Source: JACVRW01 sp036009005 (GTDB lineage: Bacteria; Actinomycetota; Thermoleophilia; Solirubrobacterales; Thermoleophilaceae). From it: a stretch of DNA of 15,466 bases. The notes beneath the pieces were generated by a model, which saw nothing but the letters and a program-made list of their open reading frames with translations, had not been told where the DNA came from and searched no databases. The position numbers and the translations under genes are program-made. Shown piece by piece: positions 1-7,422 of the stretch (positions are counted from its first letter, which is position 1; every line of letters begins with the position of its first letter). The stretch spans positions 1 through 15,466 of the forward strand of contig DASYMP010000054.1 of the NCBI GenBank assembly GCA_036009005.1. The letters are read 5' to 3'.

Positions 1-729
1 GCGGAGGTGTGGTGCCGGCGGCGGCGATGGTGGTTGCGGCTGCGTGGGGTGCGGCTGCTGTCCGCGCTCGGCGCCGGCGGTCCAGCGGTGCTCGAGCTGT
101 TCGCCGACCCGCGCGCCGAGGTGCGTGCACAGGCCGCGGAGTGGGCGGCGCAGCAGCCGGGCGAGGCGCCGCTCGAGCGCCTGCTCGAGCTGCTGGACGA
201 CCCGCGCGAACTCTGCCGGTTCGCGGTGAAGGACGCGCTGCTGCGGCGCGGCGGCGCGGCCGCGGAGCCGATCGCCCGGCATCTCGCGCGTGCGGGCGCG
301 CGGCCGCACGAGGCGCTCGAGGTGGCCGCGGGCATCGCCGAACCGCGCTTCCTACCGGCCGCGGCGGCTCACACGGCCGCGCCGGACGCGGAGGTACGCG
401 CTCTGGCGGCATCGCTCCTGGGGGCCGTCGGTGGCGCCGAGGCCGTCGAGCGGTTGGTCGCCCTGCTGGATGACGAGGACGCGGCCGTCCGGGCAGCCGC
501 CACGACGGCGCTCGCGCGGCTGCGGCACTGGCCCGCCGCGGGTCCCATCGCGGAGCGGCTCGGCGATCCCGCCTGGGCCGTCCGGCGCGCCGCCGGCCTC
601 GGGCTGCGCGAGCTCGGCGCGCCCGGCCTTCTGCTCCTGCGGCACGCCCTCGACGCCCCGGACCGCTTCGCACGCGACATGGCTCGTCAGGTGCTCGACC
701 TGCCCGACACGCCGGCGGCCGCGCGTTGA
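1..729 (+). CDS. HEAT-repeat protein, 5' end unresolved or outside window
   Basis: Open reading frame continuing to the left edge, with stop TGA at 727-729. From about base 46 it encodes roughly six to seven tandem helical HEAT/PBS-type repeats of about 30 residues, recognisable by recurring patterns such as LFADPRAEVRAQAA, LLDDPRELCRFAV, LLDDEDAAVRAAA and RLGDPAWAVRRAA. Such repeats form a solenoid that binds other proteins; no catalytic motif is visible. The first in-frame start candidate is GTG at 7, but the residues before the repeats (Trp/Arg-rich) are not a convincing N-terminus, so the true start is probably upstream. A GGAGG at 3-7 precedes start codons of a different frame (see findings). 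The stop overlaps the TTG start of the glycosyltransferase, which suggests co-translation and a joint role, perhaps as a scaffold for that membrane enzyme. Family certain; function unknown. Confidence 0.8.
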   Translation, partial: AEVWCRRRRWWLRLRGVRLLSALGAGGPAVLELFADPRAEVRAQAAEWAAQQPGEAPLERLLELLDDPRELCRFAVKDALLRRGGAAAEPIARHLARAGARPHEALEVAAGIAEPRFLPAAAAHTAAPDAEVRALAASLLGAVGGAEAVERLVALLDDEDAAVRAAATTALARLRHWPAAGPIAERLGDPAWAVRRAAGLGLRELGAPGLLLLRHALDAPDRFARDMARQVLDLPDTPAAAR

Positions 730-2168
730 TCCCGGCCGGGTCGGTCGTGACCGACGCGCTCGTCGTCGTGGACTGGGCCGTGCTCGCGTACCTCGCCGCC
801 GTGACCGCGTTCTCGGTGCTCCTGATCGGTGCGTCGGCACTCGAGCTGCGCGAGCACCTGCGCCGGGTCTGGGAGGAGCGCCACTGGCGCCTCCTGTCGT
901 CGGAGGTGGCGCCCCGGCTCAGCATTCTGGCGCCGGCGTTCGACGAGGAGGCGACCGTGGCCGCCAGCGTGCGCGCGCTGCTCACGCTTCAGTACCCCAA
1001 CCTCGAGGTCGTGCTCGTGAACGACGGCAGCACCGACCGCACGCTCGGCGTGCTCACCTCCGAGTTCGAGCTCCAGCAGATCCACCCCGTCCACCGACGC
1101 GTCGTACCGCACGCGCCGATCCGCGGTCTATGGCGCTCTGGCCTCTTCCCCGGCCTGCTCGTCGTGGACAAGGAGAACGGCGGCAAGGCCGACGCCCTCA
1201 ACGCCGGGCTGAACGTGGCGACCGGCGAGCTCGTCTGCGCGATGGACGCCGACACGCTGATCGAGCAGGACGCGCTCCTTCGCATGGTGAGGCCGTTCCT
1301 GCTCGGGGACGACGTCGTCGCCGCCGGGGGCACGATCCGGGTGGCGAACGGCTGCGTGGTGCGAGCGGGCCGCGTCGTGGAGGCGCGCGTGCCGCGCCGG
1401 GCGCTGCCCGGCATCCAGACCGTCGAGTACATCAGGGCCTTCCTCTTCGGCCGTCTCGGGTGGAACCGGCTCGGAGGCAACCTCATCATCTCGGGCGCGT
1501 TTGGGCTGTTCCGGCGGGCGGGCGTGCTGGCCGTGGGCGGCTACCTCCACGGGACGGTGGGCGAGGACATGGAGCTCGTCGCACGCCTGCGCCGCAACGG
1601 CGTGGAGCAGGGCGGTCCCCACCGCGTCGAGTTCATCGCGGACCCCGTGGCCTGGACCGAGGTGCCGGAGACGCTGAGGGCGCTCGGGCGCCAGCGCGAC
1701 CGCTGGCACCGCGGTCTGGCCGACGTGCTGTGGCGCTACCGCAGCGTCGCCCTGCGACCGCGCTATGGAGCATTCGGACTGGTTGCCTACCCGGCGTTCG
1801 TGGTGGTGGAGCTGCTCGCCCCGCTCGTCCAGGCCGCTGCCGCCCCCGCCGTGGTGGCAGGGGTCGCCACGGGGGCCGTCGACTGGACCTTCGCCGGCCT
1901 CTTCCTGCTCGTGGCCACCGGCCTTGGCGTGCTCGTCACGGTCGCCGCGCTGCTCCTCGATCAGGCCGCCCATTCGCCCTACCGGAGTGTGAGCGACCGG
2001 CTGCTGCTCCTCCTCTGGGCAGCCCTCGAGCCGTTCGGCTACCGCCAGCTCGTGTCGATCTGGATGCTACGCGGGCTCTGGCGCTACCTGCGTGGACGAA
2101 CCGACTGGGGCACGATGACGCGCCGCGGCTTCGCCATACCGGCAGGCGAGACCGACTCGCCTCAGTGA
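726..2168 (+). CDS. Membrane family 2 glycosyltransferase (processive type)
   Basis: 480-residue GT-A fold glycosyltransferase, likely transferring sugar units from a nucleotide sugar to a growing polysaccharide at the inner membrane. Visible motifs: NDGSTDRT at 99-106 (nucleotide binding), KADALN at 154-159, DAD at 174-176 (metal/UDP-sugar binding), GED at 279-281 (catalytic base region) and QRDRW at 323-327, the QxxRW motif of processive synthases such as cellulose, hyaluronan and poly-N-acetylglucosamine synthases. One membrane segment lies at about 12-36 and about three at 347-370, 388-411 and 425-447, giving the layout of the PgaC/HasA-like group. The start is taken as TTG at 726, overlapping the upstream stop as TTGA; GTG at 747 is an alternative that would remove seven residues. 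Neither has a good Shine-Dalgarno sequence. The exact polymer cannot be read from sequence. The gene converges on and overlaps the end of the minus-strand operon by 7 bases. Confidence 0.9.
   Translation: MIPAGSVVTDALVVVDWAVLAYLAAVTAFSVLLIGASALELREHLRRVWEERHWRLLSSEVAPRLSILAPAFDEEATVAASVRALLTLQYPNLEVVLVNDGSTDRTLGVLTSEFELQQIHPVHRRVVPHAPIRGLWRSGLFPGLLVVDKENGGKADALNAGLNVATGELVCAMDADTLIEQDALLRMVRPFLLGDDVVAAGGTIRVANGCVVRAGRVVEARVPRRALPGIQTVEYIRAFLFGRLGWNRLGGNLIISGAFGLFRRAGVLAVGGYLHGTVGEDMELVARLRRNGVEQGGPHRVEFIADPVAWTEVPETLRALGRQRDRWHRGLADVLWRYRSVALRPRYGAFGLVAYPAFVVVELLAPLVQAAAAPAVVAGVATGAVDWTFAGLFLLVATGLGVLVTVAALLLDQAAHSPYRSVSDRLLLLLWAALEPFGYRQLVSIWMLRGLWRYLRGRTDWGTMTRRGFAIPAGETDSPQ
2162..2168. other. 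Tail-to-tail overlap of convergent genes
   Basis: The plus-strand glycosyltransferase stops at TGA 2166-2168 and the minus-strand acyl-CoA synthetase stops at the TGA read from 2164 to 2162. The two coding regions therefore overlap by 7 bases. There is no intergenic space for a bidirectional terminator; any terminator must lie inside the opposing coding sequence. I saw no obvious hairpin with a T-run here. Confidence 0.9.
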
Positions 2169-3733
2169 CGCTCCTGCTCGGCCTCGCGCAGCTCGATGCG
2201 GCGGATCTTCCCCGTCAGCGTCTTCGGGAGGTCCTCGACGAACTCGATCCTGCGCGGGTACGCGTACGCCGAGAGGCGCGCGCGCACGAACTGCTTGATC
2301 TCCTCGGCCAGCTCGTCGCCCGGCGCATAGCCCTCCGCCAACACGACGAACGCCTTCACGACGTGCCCCTTCACCTCGTCGGGTGAGGCCACGGCCGCGG
2401 CCTCGCGAACGGCCTCGTGCTCGAGGCATGCCGACTCGACCTCGAACGGGCCGATGCGGTAGCCCGCCGAGATGATCACGTCGTCGGCGCGCCCGGCGTA
2501 CCAGACGTAGCCGTCCTCGTCCTGCGTCGCGGCGTCGTTCGTGTGGAACCACTCGCCGCCGAAGGTGGCCTCGCTCGCCTCCGGGTTGTCCCAGTAGCCG
2601 ATCGGCCAGTGCGGATTCGAGCGCGCGCGCAGGCAGATCTCGCCGCGCTCGCCCTGGGCCACCGGCTGCTCGTCCTCGTCGAGGAGCTCCACGTCCCAGC
2701 CGGGCATCGGCTTGCCCATCGAGCCCTCGCGCACGTCCATGAACGGGAAGTTCCCGACCAGCGGGTAGGACTCGGTCAGGCCGTAGTAGTCGAGCACCGT
2801 GACGCCGTACTCCTCGCGGAACCAGCGGATCGCCTCCGGGTTGAGCGGCTCGCCGGCGCTGCAGACGCGCCGGAACTTCTGTGGGTAGCGCGTGGCGGCG
2901 TCCTCGATCGCCATCATCGAGCGCATCGCGGTCGGCGTCGTGAAGACGTTGCTGACCTCGTGGCGCGACAGGAAGTCGAGCTGCTTGTGCGGGTCGAAGC
3001 CGCCGCGGCGCTGGTACACGCACTGCACCGCGCCGAGCCGCCATGCGCCGAGCAGCGGCGCGATCCCCGCCGCCCAGGCCCACTCCCCCATCCCGTGGAA
3101 GCGCTCGCCGTCCTGTACCTCGTGGCAGTACTCGAACTCCTCGTGCGCCAGGAGGAAGCGGTGGGCGTGGACGATGCCCTTTGCCAGCCCGGTCGTGCCG
3201 GACGTGTAGTAGAGCTGGGCCGGGTCGTCCGCCGACGTGTCTGCCGTCTCGAAGCGCCGCTCGGCGCCCGCCAGCGTCTCGGCGTCCATCACCGCGATCT
3301 GCTCCACCCAGGAGGGGTCGAAGCGGTCGACGTTCTCGGCGTCGGTCACGAGCAGCTTGGCCCGGGAGTCGTCCAGGCGGTGGCGGATCCCCTCGTCGCC
3401 GTAGAGCACCGACATCGACAGCAGGATCGCGCCGAGCTTCCAGACGCCCACGAACAGCGCGGCCGTCTCGGGTGTCGCCGGCAGGACCAGCGCGACGCGG
3501 TCGCCGGGACCCACGCCGAGCGAGTGCAGCCAGCCGGCCGCGGCGGCGGCGAGCTCCTGGAGCTCTCCCCACTGGAGCTCGCGGATGGTGCCGTCGAAGT
3601 GCTCATGCACCATCGCCAGCTTGTCCGCCGCGTGCTTGTCGCAGACGTCGGTCGCGATGTTGTAGCGCTCCGGCACCTCCCATCGGTGCTCGGCGCGGAC
3701 CTGCTCGTAGGTGCGCTCCATGCTGGTCGTCAC
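2162..3733 (-). CDS. Acyl-CoA synthetase (AMP-forming)
   Basis: ANL-superfamily enzyme that adenylates a carboxylic acid with ATP and transfers it to coenzyme A. Numbered from the ATG at 3721 (519 residues), it carries the A3 phosphate loop YYTSGTTGLAKG at 171-182, AGEPLNPE at 289-296, A5 YYGLTE at 312-317, the A7 region TND at 394-396, the A8 hinge GRADDVIISAGYRIGP at 410-425 and A10 PKTLTGK at 499-505, with K505 the expected adenylation lysine. The N-terminal RWEVPERYNIA and overall length place it near acetyl/medium-chain acyl-CoA synthetases (COG0365-like). Substrate is unknown. GTG at 3733 overlaps the hydantoinase stop as GTGA, matching the habit of this operon, so I chose it; ATG at 3721 is equally possible and removes four residues. 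Neither has a clear ribosome binding site, so translation is probably coupled. Last gene of the run; it may activate the acid entering or leaving the heterocycle pathway. Confidence 0.9.
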   Translation of the reverse strand: MTTSMERTYEQVRAEHRWEVPERYNIATDVCDKHAADKLAMVHEHFDGTIRELQWGELQELAAAAAGWLHSLGVGPGDRVALVLPATPETAALFVGVWKLGAILLSMSVLYGDEGIRHRLDDSRAKLLVTDAENVDRFDPSWVEQIAVMDAETLAGAERRFETADTSADDPAQLYYTSGTTGLAKGIVHAHRFLLAHEEFEYCHEVQDGERFHGMGEWAWAAGIAPLLGAWRLGAVQCVYQRRGGFDPHKQLDFLSRHEVSNVFTTPTAMRSMMAIEDAATRYPQKFRRVCSAGEPLNPEAIRWFREEYGVTVLDYYGLTESYPLVGNFPFMDVREGSMGKPMPGWDVELLDEDEQPVAQGERGEICLRARSNPHWPIGYWDNPEASEATFGGEWFHTNDAATQDEDGYVWYAGRADDVIISAGYRIGPFEVESACLEHEAVREAAAVASPDEVKGHVVKAFVVLAEGYAPGDELAEEIKQFVRARLSAYAYPRRIEFVEDLPKTLTGKIRRIELREAEQERH

Positions 3734-5106
3734 GATGACACGCAGGCGCGGGCCACGTAGCGCCCCCGCCCCGGGCTCGAGACCACGTCGCCGTCGCGGA
3801 ACACCACGTCGCCGCGCGCCAGGACGACGCGCGGGGCGCCGTGCACCGCGTGGCCCTCGAACGGGTTGTAGTCCACGTTCATCTTGTGCGTGGCCGCGCT
3901 GATCGTCGTCTCGACGCTCGGGTCGAACACCACGAGGTCCGCGTCGGCGCCCGCCGCGATCGAGCCCTTGTTCGGCGCGAGGCCGAACCTGTGCGCGGGC
4001 GCCGTGGACGTGAGCCGCACGAGCTCGGGCATAGTGATCTTGCCCGCGCGCACCCCGTACTCGTGCATCACGGCGAGGCGCGACTCGATCGTCGGGAGGC
4101 CGTTCGGTATCAGCCGGAAGTCGTCGCGGCCGAGGCTCTTCTGCGTCTCGTAGTTGAACGGACAGTGATCGGTGGACACGATCTCGAGCGCCTGCTGGCG
4201 GAGCGCGCTCCAGAGCAGGTCGTGGTTGTGCGCCTCCCGCAGCGGCGGCGAGCACACGAACTTCGCCCCCTCGAAGCCGTCGCGGGCGAGGTCCTCGACC
4301 GTGAGCGCGAGGTACTGGATGCAGGTCTCGCCGTGGATCGGCAGGCCGGCGTCCCGTGCCCGCTGGATCTCCGCGACGGCCTCCCCGCAGCTCACGTGGA
4401 CCACGAACAGCGGCGACCCGGCCCAGGTGGCCAGCCGGATCGCGCGGGCGGTGGCCTCGGCCTCGACCTCGGGCGGGCGGGTCGTGGCGTGGAACCTCGG
4501 CGCGAGCTCGCCGGCGGCGGCCGCGCGCTCCTGGAGGAACACGATCGCGTCGCCGTTCTCCGCATGCACCATCGGCAGGGCGCCGGTGTCGGCCATCGCC
4601 TCGAACACCCTCAGCATCTCGAGGTCGTCGACCATCAGCGCGCCCTTGTAGGCCATGAACAGCTTGAAGGTCGACACGCCCTCCTCGACCGCGCGCGGAA
4701 TCTCGCGGATCGCCTCGGGCGAGGCCTCGGTCACCGCCAGGTGGAACGCGTAGTCCACATGCGCGCGGCCGTCGGCGTTGGCCTTCCAGGTATCGAGCCC
4801 CTTGAGCAGGCTGCCGTCGGTCTGGAGCGCGAAGTCGACGATGCAGGTGGTGCCGCCGGCGGCCGCGGCCGCGGTGCCGGTGTCGAAGTCGTCGGCCGTC
4901 ACGGTGCCGCCGAACGGCATCGAGAGGTGCGTGTGGTTGTCGATCAGGCCCGGAAGCACGAAGCACCCCGACGCGTCGATCACCTCGTCGGCCTGAGCGT
5001 CCTCGGAGCTCCCGACCCAGGCGATCCGCTCATCCTCGACGAGCACGTCGGCGTCGAACATCTCCGTGGCGGTCACAACGGTGCCGCCCCGTACGAGCTT
5101 CTTCAT
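3730..5106 (-). CDS. hydA: D-hydantoinase/dihydropyrimidinase
   Basis: 458-residue cyclic amidohydrolase that opens hydantoin or dihydropyrimidine rings to N-carbamoyl amino acids. The family signature MPFGGTVTADDF lies at 63-74. The binuclear metal site is complete: H58 and H60 in NHTH, K148 in TFKLF as the expected carboxylated lysine (33 residues before H181, the spacing I recall from characterised hydantoinases), H181, H237 and D313 in STDH. Y153 matches the tyrosine that sets substrate orientation. N57 replaces the usual Val in DVHTH. The full-length C-terminal beta-sandwich end (residues about 426-440) is present. ATG at 5106 is preceded by a perfect AGGAGG, firmly fixing the start. The gene follows the carbamoylase by 16 bases and overlaps the acyl-CoA synthetase start. 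Allantoinase is less likely because the PFGGTVTADDF segment is hydantoinase-specific. Exact substrate is not readable. Confidence 0.92.
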   Translation of the reverse strand: MKKLVRGGTVVTATEMFDADVLVEDERIAWVGSSEDAQADEVIDASGCFVLPGLIDNHTHLSMPFGGTVTADDFDTGTAAAAAGGTTCIVDFALQTDGSLLKGLDTWKANADGRAHVDYAFHLAVTEASPEAIREIPRAVEEGVSTFKLFMAYKGALMVDDLEMLRVFEAMADTGALPMVHAENGDAIVFLQERAAAAGELAPRFHATTRPPEVEAEATARAIRLATWAGSPLFVVHVSCGEAVAEIQRARDAGLPIHGETCIQYLALTVEDLARDGFEGAKFVCSPPLREAHNHDLLWSALRQQALEIVSTDHCPFNYETQKSLGRDDFRLIPNGLPTIESRLAVMHEYGVRAGKITMPELVRLTSTAPAHRFGLAPNKGSIAAGADADLVVFDPSVETTISAATHKMNVDYNPFEGHAVHGAPRVVLARGDVVFRDGDVVSSPGRGRYVARACVSS

Positions 5107-5111
5107 GTCGT

Positions 5112-5117
5112 CCTCCT
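5112..5117 (-). promoter_or_regulatory. Strong ribosome binding site of the hydantoinase gene
   Basis: On the minus strand this reads AGGAGG, five bases before the ATG at 5106. It is the best Shine-Dalgarno sequence in the whole run and sits in the 16-base gap after the carbamoylase stop, so the hydantoinase can be translated independently of the genes upstream. Confidence 0.85.
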
Positions 5118-5122
5118 GGTCG

Positions 5123-6355
5123 TCATTGCGGCATGAGCTGTCGGATCGCTTCCAAGATCACCTCGGCGGCGATCGCGCCGTCCTCGGCGTCCGCCTGCTC
5201 GTCGGGCGAGTGGCTGACGCCGTCCACGCAGGGCACGAAGACCATCGCGGCGGGCACACGCCGCGCGACCATCATCGTGTCGTGGGCAGCCGCCGAGTGC
5301 ATGCGGCGAGCCGGTACGCCCGCGCGGCGCGCGGCCTCCTCGAGCGCGGTGGCCACCTCCGCGTCGAGCACGGTGGGCGCCACGCGCTGTCGCTCGGAGT
5401 AGTGCACCGTCTGGCCCCGCCGCGCCGCCCGCTCGCGGGCCGAGTCGGTGATCCGCTCGGCCACCCGGACGTGATCGCCCGACACCGAGCGCGTGTCGAG
5501 CGACATGCGCGCGGTCGCGGGGATGACGTTGATCGCGCCGGGCTCCAGGCTGAGCTCGCCCACGGTGGCGACCGTGTCCGGCGAGCTCTCGCGCGCGAGC
5601 TGCTCGAGCTCGATGACCAGCTCGGCCGCCGTGATCCCGGCGTCCGAGCGCATGTCCATGGGCGTGGCGCCGGCGTGGTCGCGGCGCCCGGTGATGACGA
5701 GGTCCGCGTGGACGTAGCCGGCGATCGCGTCCACGATCCCCAGCCGCAGGCCCTCGCTCTCGAGCACCCTGCCCTGCTCGATGTGCATCTCGATCCAGCC
5801 GACGAGGCCGTCGAGCACGGCCGCGGCCTCGCGGTGGCGCTCCGGCTCGTGGCCCGCAAGGCGAGCCGCGTCGACGAACGTCACGCCGTCCTCGTCGACG
5901 TACGAGCGCAGCTCGTCGTCGGACACGTCCTGCGCGACGATCCGGCTTCCGAGCAGGAGCTGCCCGAAGCCCGAGCCCTCCTCCTCCAGGAACGAGATCA
6001 CGCGCAGCCCGATGTCGAGCCCGCGCTCGCTCGCCAGCCGGCAGACCTCGAGCGCGCAGACGACCCCCATGGTCCCGTCGAACGCGCCGCCGCCGCGGAC
6101 CGAGTCGCAGTGGGAGCCGACGCCGAAGCACGCCTCCCCCGGGGCGCGATTGCTCGCCACGAGCGTCCCGACCGGGTCCTGCCAGACCTCGAACCCGAGC
6201 TCGCGGAACGCCCGCTCGAACCACTCGAGCGTGCTGCGGTAGCCGTCCGTGTACGCGTAGCGCGTGATCCCGGGCCCCTCGCGCGTGTACGGGGGCGAGG
6301 CCAGCTCGCCGATGGCGGACCCGATGCGCGTGGCCGACGGGCTCGCGGCGGTCAC
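5123..6355 (-). CDS. M20-family N-carbamoyl amino acid hydrolase / allantoate amidohydrolase-like
   Basis: 410-residue zinc-type amidase of the hydantoinase/carbamoylase family. It hydrolyses an N-carbamoyl group to the free amino compound plus CO2 and ammonia. Expected metal ligands are all present: H82 in GSHCDSV, D93 in FDGTMGV, E126 in the EEE stretch at 124-126, H191 in EMHIEQG at 189-195 and H382 in GVSHSPDE. The dimerisation-domain substrate-binding motif INVIPA is at 275-280 with DTR at 287-289. A Cys at 83 in GSHCDSV is less common than an aliphatic residue. Start is GTG at 6355, overlapping the CoxE-like stop as GTGA. Lying directly before a hydantoinase, it should act on that enzyme's ring-opened product. 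Family members cleave N-carbamoyl-L-amino acids, N-carbamoyl-beta-alanine, ureidoglycolate or allantoate; sequence alone does not choose between them. Confidence 0.88.
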   Translation of the reverse strand: MTAASPSATRIGSAIGELASPPYTREGPGITRYAYTDGYRSTLEWFERAFRELGFEVWQDPVGTLVASNRAPGEACFGVGSHCDSVRGGGAFDGTMGVVCALEVCRLASERGLDIGLRVISFLEEEGSGFGQLLLGSRIVAQDVSDDELRSYVDEDGVTFVDAARLAGHEPERHREAAAVLDGLVGWIEMHIEQGRVLESEGLRLGIVDAIAGYVHADLVITGRRDHAGATPMDMRSDAGITAAELVIELEQLARESSPDTVATVGELSLEPGAINVIPATARMSLDTRSVSGDHVRVAERITDSARERAARRGQTVHYSERQRVAPTVLDAEVATALEEAARRAGVPARRMHSAAAHDTMMVARRVPAAMVFVPCVDGVSHSPDEQADAEDGAIAAEVILEAIRQLMPQ

Positions 6356-7422
6356 GGCACCATCAGCGCCTCAAGCGCCGCCAGGCTGTGCCCGCTCGAG
6401 AACGTGTCCGTGTACGGGAGCGCCGCCGCCATCCCCTGGGCCAGCGGCTCGTAGTTCGCCTGGGCCTTGAGCGGGTTCAGCCAGATCACCCGGCTGGCCA
6501 GCCGCTGTAGGCGAGCCATCTCCGCGCCGAGCAGCGCCGGGTCGCCGACCTCGAGCCCATCGGAGCAGATCACGACCACGGCGCCGCGAGCCATCCCCGC
6601 GTGGCCGTGGAGGTCGAGGAACGCCTTCAGCGACTCGCCGATGCGCGTGCCGCCGTCCCAGTCGAAGACCTCCTCCGCGGCGCGCGCGATCGCATCCGTG
6701 GCATCGCGCTCTCTGAGCGCGCCGGTCGTCCGCGTGAGGCGGGTGGCGAAGCAGAACGTCTCGCAGCGCCGTCCCGCGCGTGCGGCCGCGTGCCCGAGGA
6801 TCATGAGCGCTCGCGCGTAGGGCGTCATCGAGCCCGACACATCGAGCAGGAGCACGAGCGGGCGCGGCCTCACGCGCGGCCGGCGCCTGATCAGCTCGTG
6901 CGAGTCGCCGCCGTGGCGCAGTGCGCGCGCGGCGGTGCGCCGCAGGTCGAGCTCGCCGTGGCCGCCGGGCCGCGACCGCAGCGTGCGCCGGGCGGGCAGC
7001 TCCTCGATCAGCGCTCGCAGGCGCTCGGCGATCATCTGAAGCTCGGCGTCGTCGATCTCCCCGAAGCTCTTGTGCCGCAGCAGCTCGAGCGCGCTCGGCT
7101 CGAGCGCCTCGCGGCCGCGCTCGTTCCCGCGCGCGCTTCGCATCCCCTCCGCCCCTGGCTCGTCGCGGTCGACCGGCGGCGGAGGCGGCGCGGGCCGGTC
7201 GTCGCTCACGGCGTCCGTCCAGTAGCGCGCGAACGCCGCGTCGTAGAGCGGGATCTGGTCCGCGTTCGTGAGCAGCGTCATGCGGCCCGCCCAGTACACG
7301 TCCGCCGGCCCGAGCAGCCGCGTGGCCGTCACGAAGTCCTGAAGCTCGGCGGCGCCGCTCGGCACGCCCGCATCGCGGAGCTCACGCGCGAACGCCGTGA
7401 GCTGCGCGAACGGCTCAGTCAT
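6352..7422 (-). CDS. coxE: CoxE-like VWA-domain maturation protein
   Basis: 356-residue von Willebrand A domain protein of the CoxE group. CoxE works with the AAA+ ATPase CoxD as a chaperone pair that completes the active site of molybdenum hydroxylases. The VWA domain occupies about 187-350. The MIDAS metal site is visible as LLDVSGSMT at 192-200 (DxSxS), with GGTRIGES at 257-264 supplying the threonine and CSDGLEVGD at 286-294 the aspartate. The N-terminal part (1-75) is the alpha-helical CoxE region, followed by a Pro-rich linker at about 76-95 and a charged segment. ATG at 7422 overlaps the CoxD stop by 8 bases. Its stop overlaps the carbamoylase GTG. Position and partner make a maturation role for the upstream hydroxylases very likely. 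Confidence 0.88.
   Translation of the reverse strand: MTEPFAQLTAFARELRDAGVPSGAAELQDFVTATRLLGPADVYWAGRMTLLTNADQIPLYDAAFARYWTDAVSDDRPAPPPPPVDRDEPGAEGMRSARGNERGREALEPSALELLRHKSFGEIDDAELQMIAERLRALIEELPARRTLRSRPGGHGELDLRRTAARALRHGGDSHELIRRRPRVRPRPLVLLLDVSGSMTPYARALMILGHAAARAGRRCETFCFATRLTRTTGALRERDATDAIARAAEEVFDWDGGTRIGESLKAFLDLHGHAGMARGAVVVICSDGLEVGDPALLGAEMARLQRLASRVIWLNPLKAQANYEPLAQGMAAALPYTDTFSSGHSLAALEALMVP

Noticed and set aside
9..473. Arg/Ala-rich open frame of 154 codons at the left end
   Set aside because: After about 23 codons it is a shadow of the HEAT gene with no recognisable domain; only its first hydrophobic stretch deserved mention.
2067..3572. 501-codon open frame in another minus-strand frame over the acyl-CoA synthetase
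   Set aside because: Arg/Gly-rich composition and no motifs; the true synthetase frame carries every ANL motif.
3730..5106. Allantoinase, giving a purine pathway (xanthine dehydrogenase, allantoinase, allantoate amidohydrolase)
   Set aside because: The PFGGTVTADDF signature and overall motif pattern are of the hydantoinase/dihydropyrimidinase branch, and no urate oxidase or transthyretin-like genes are present. A purine link cannot be fully excluded without phylogeny.
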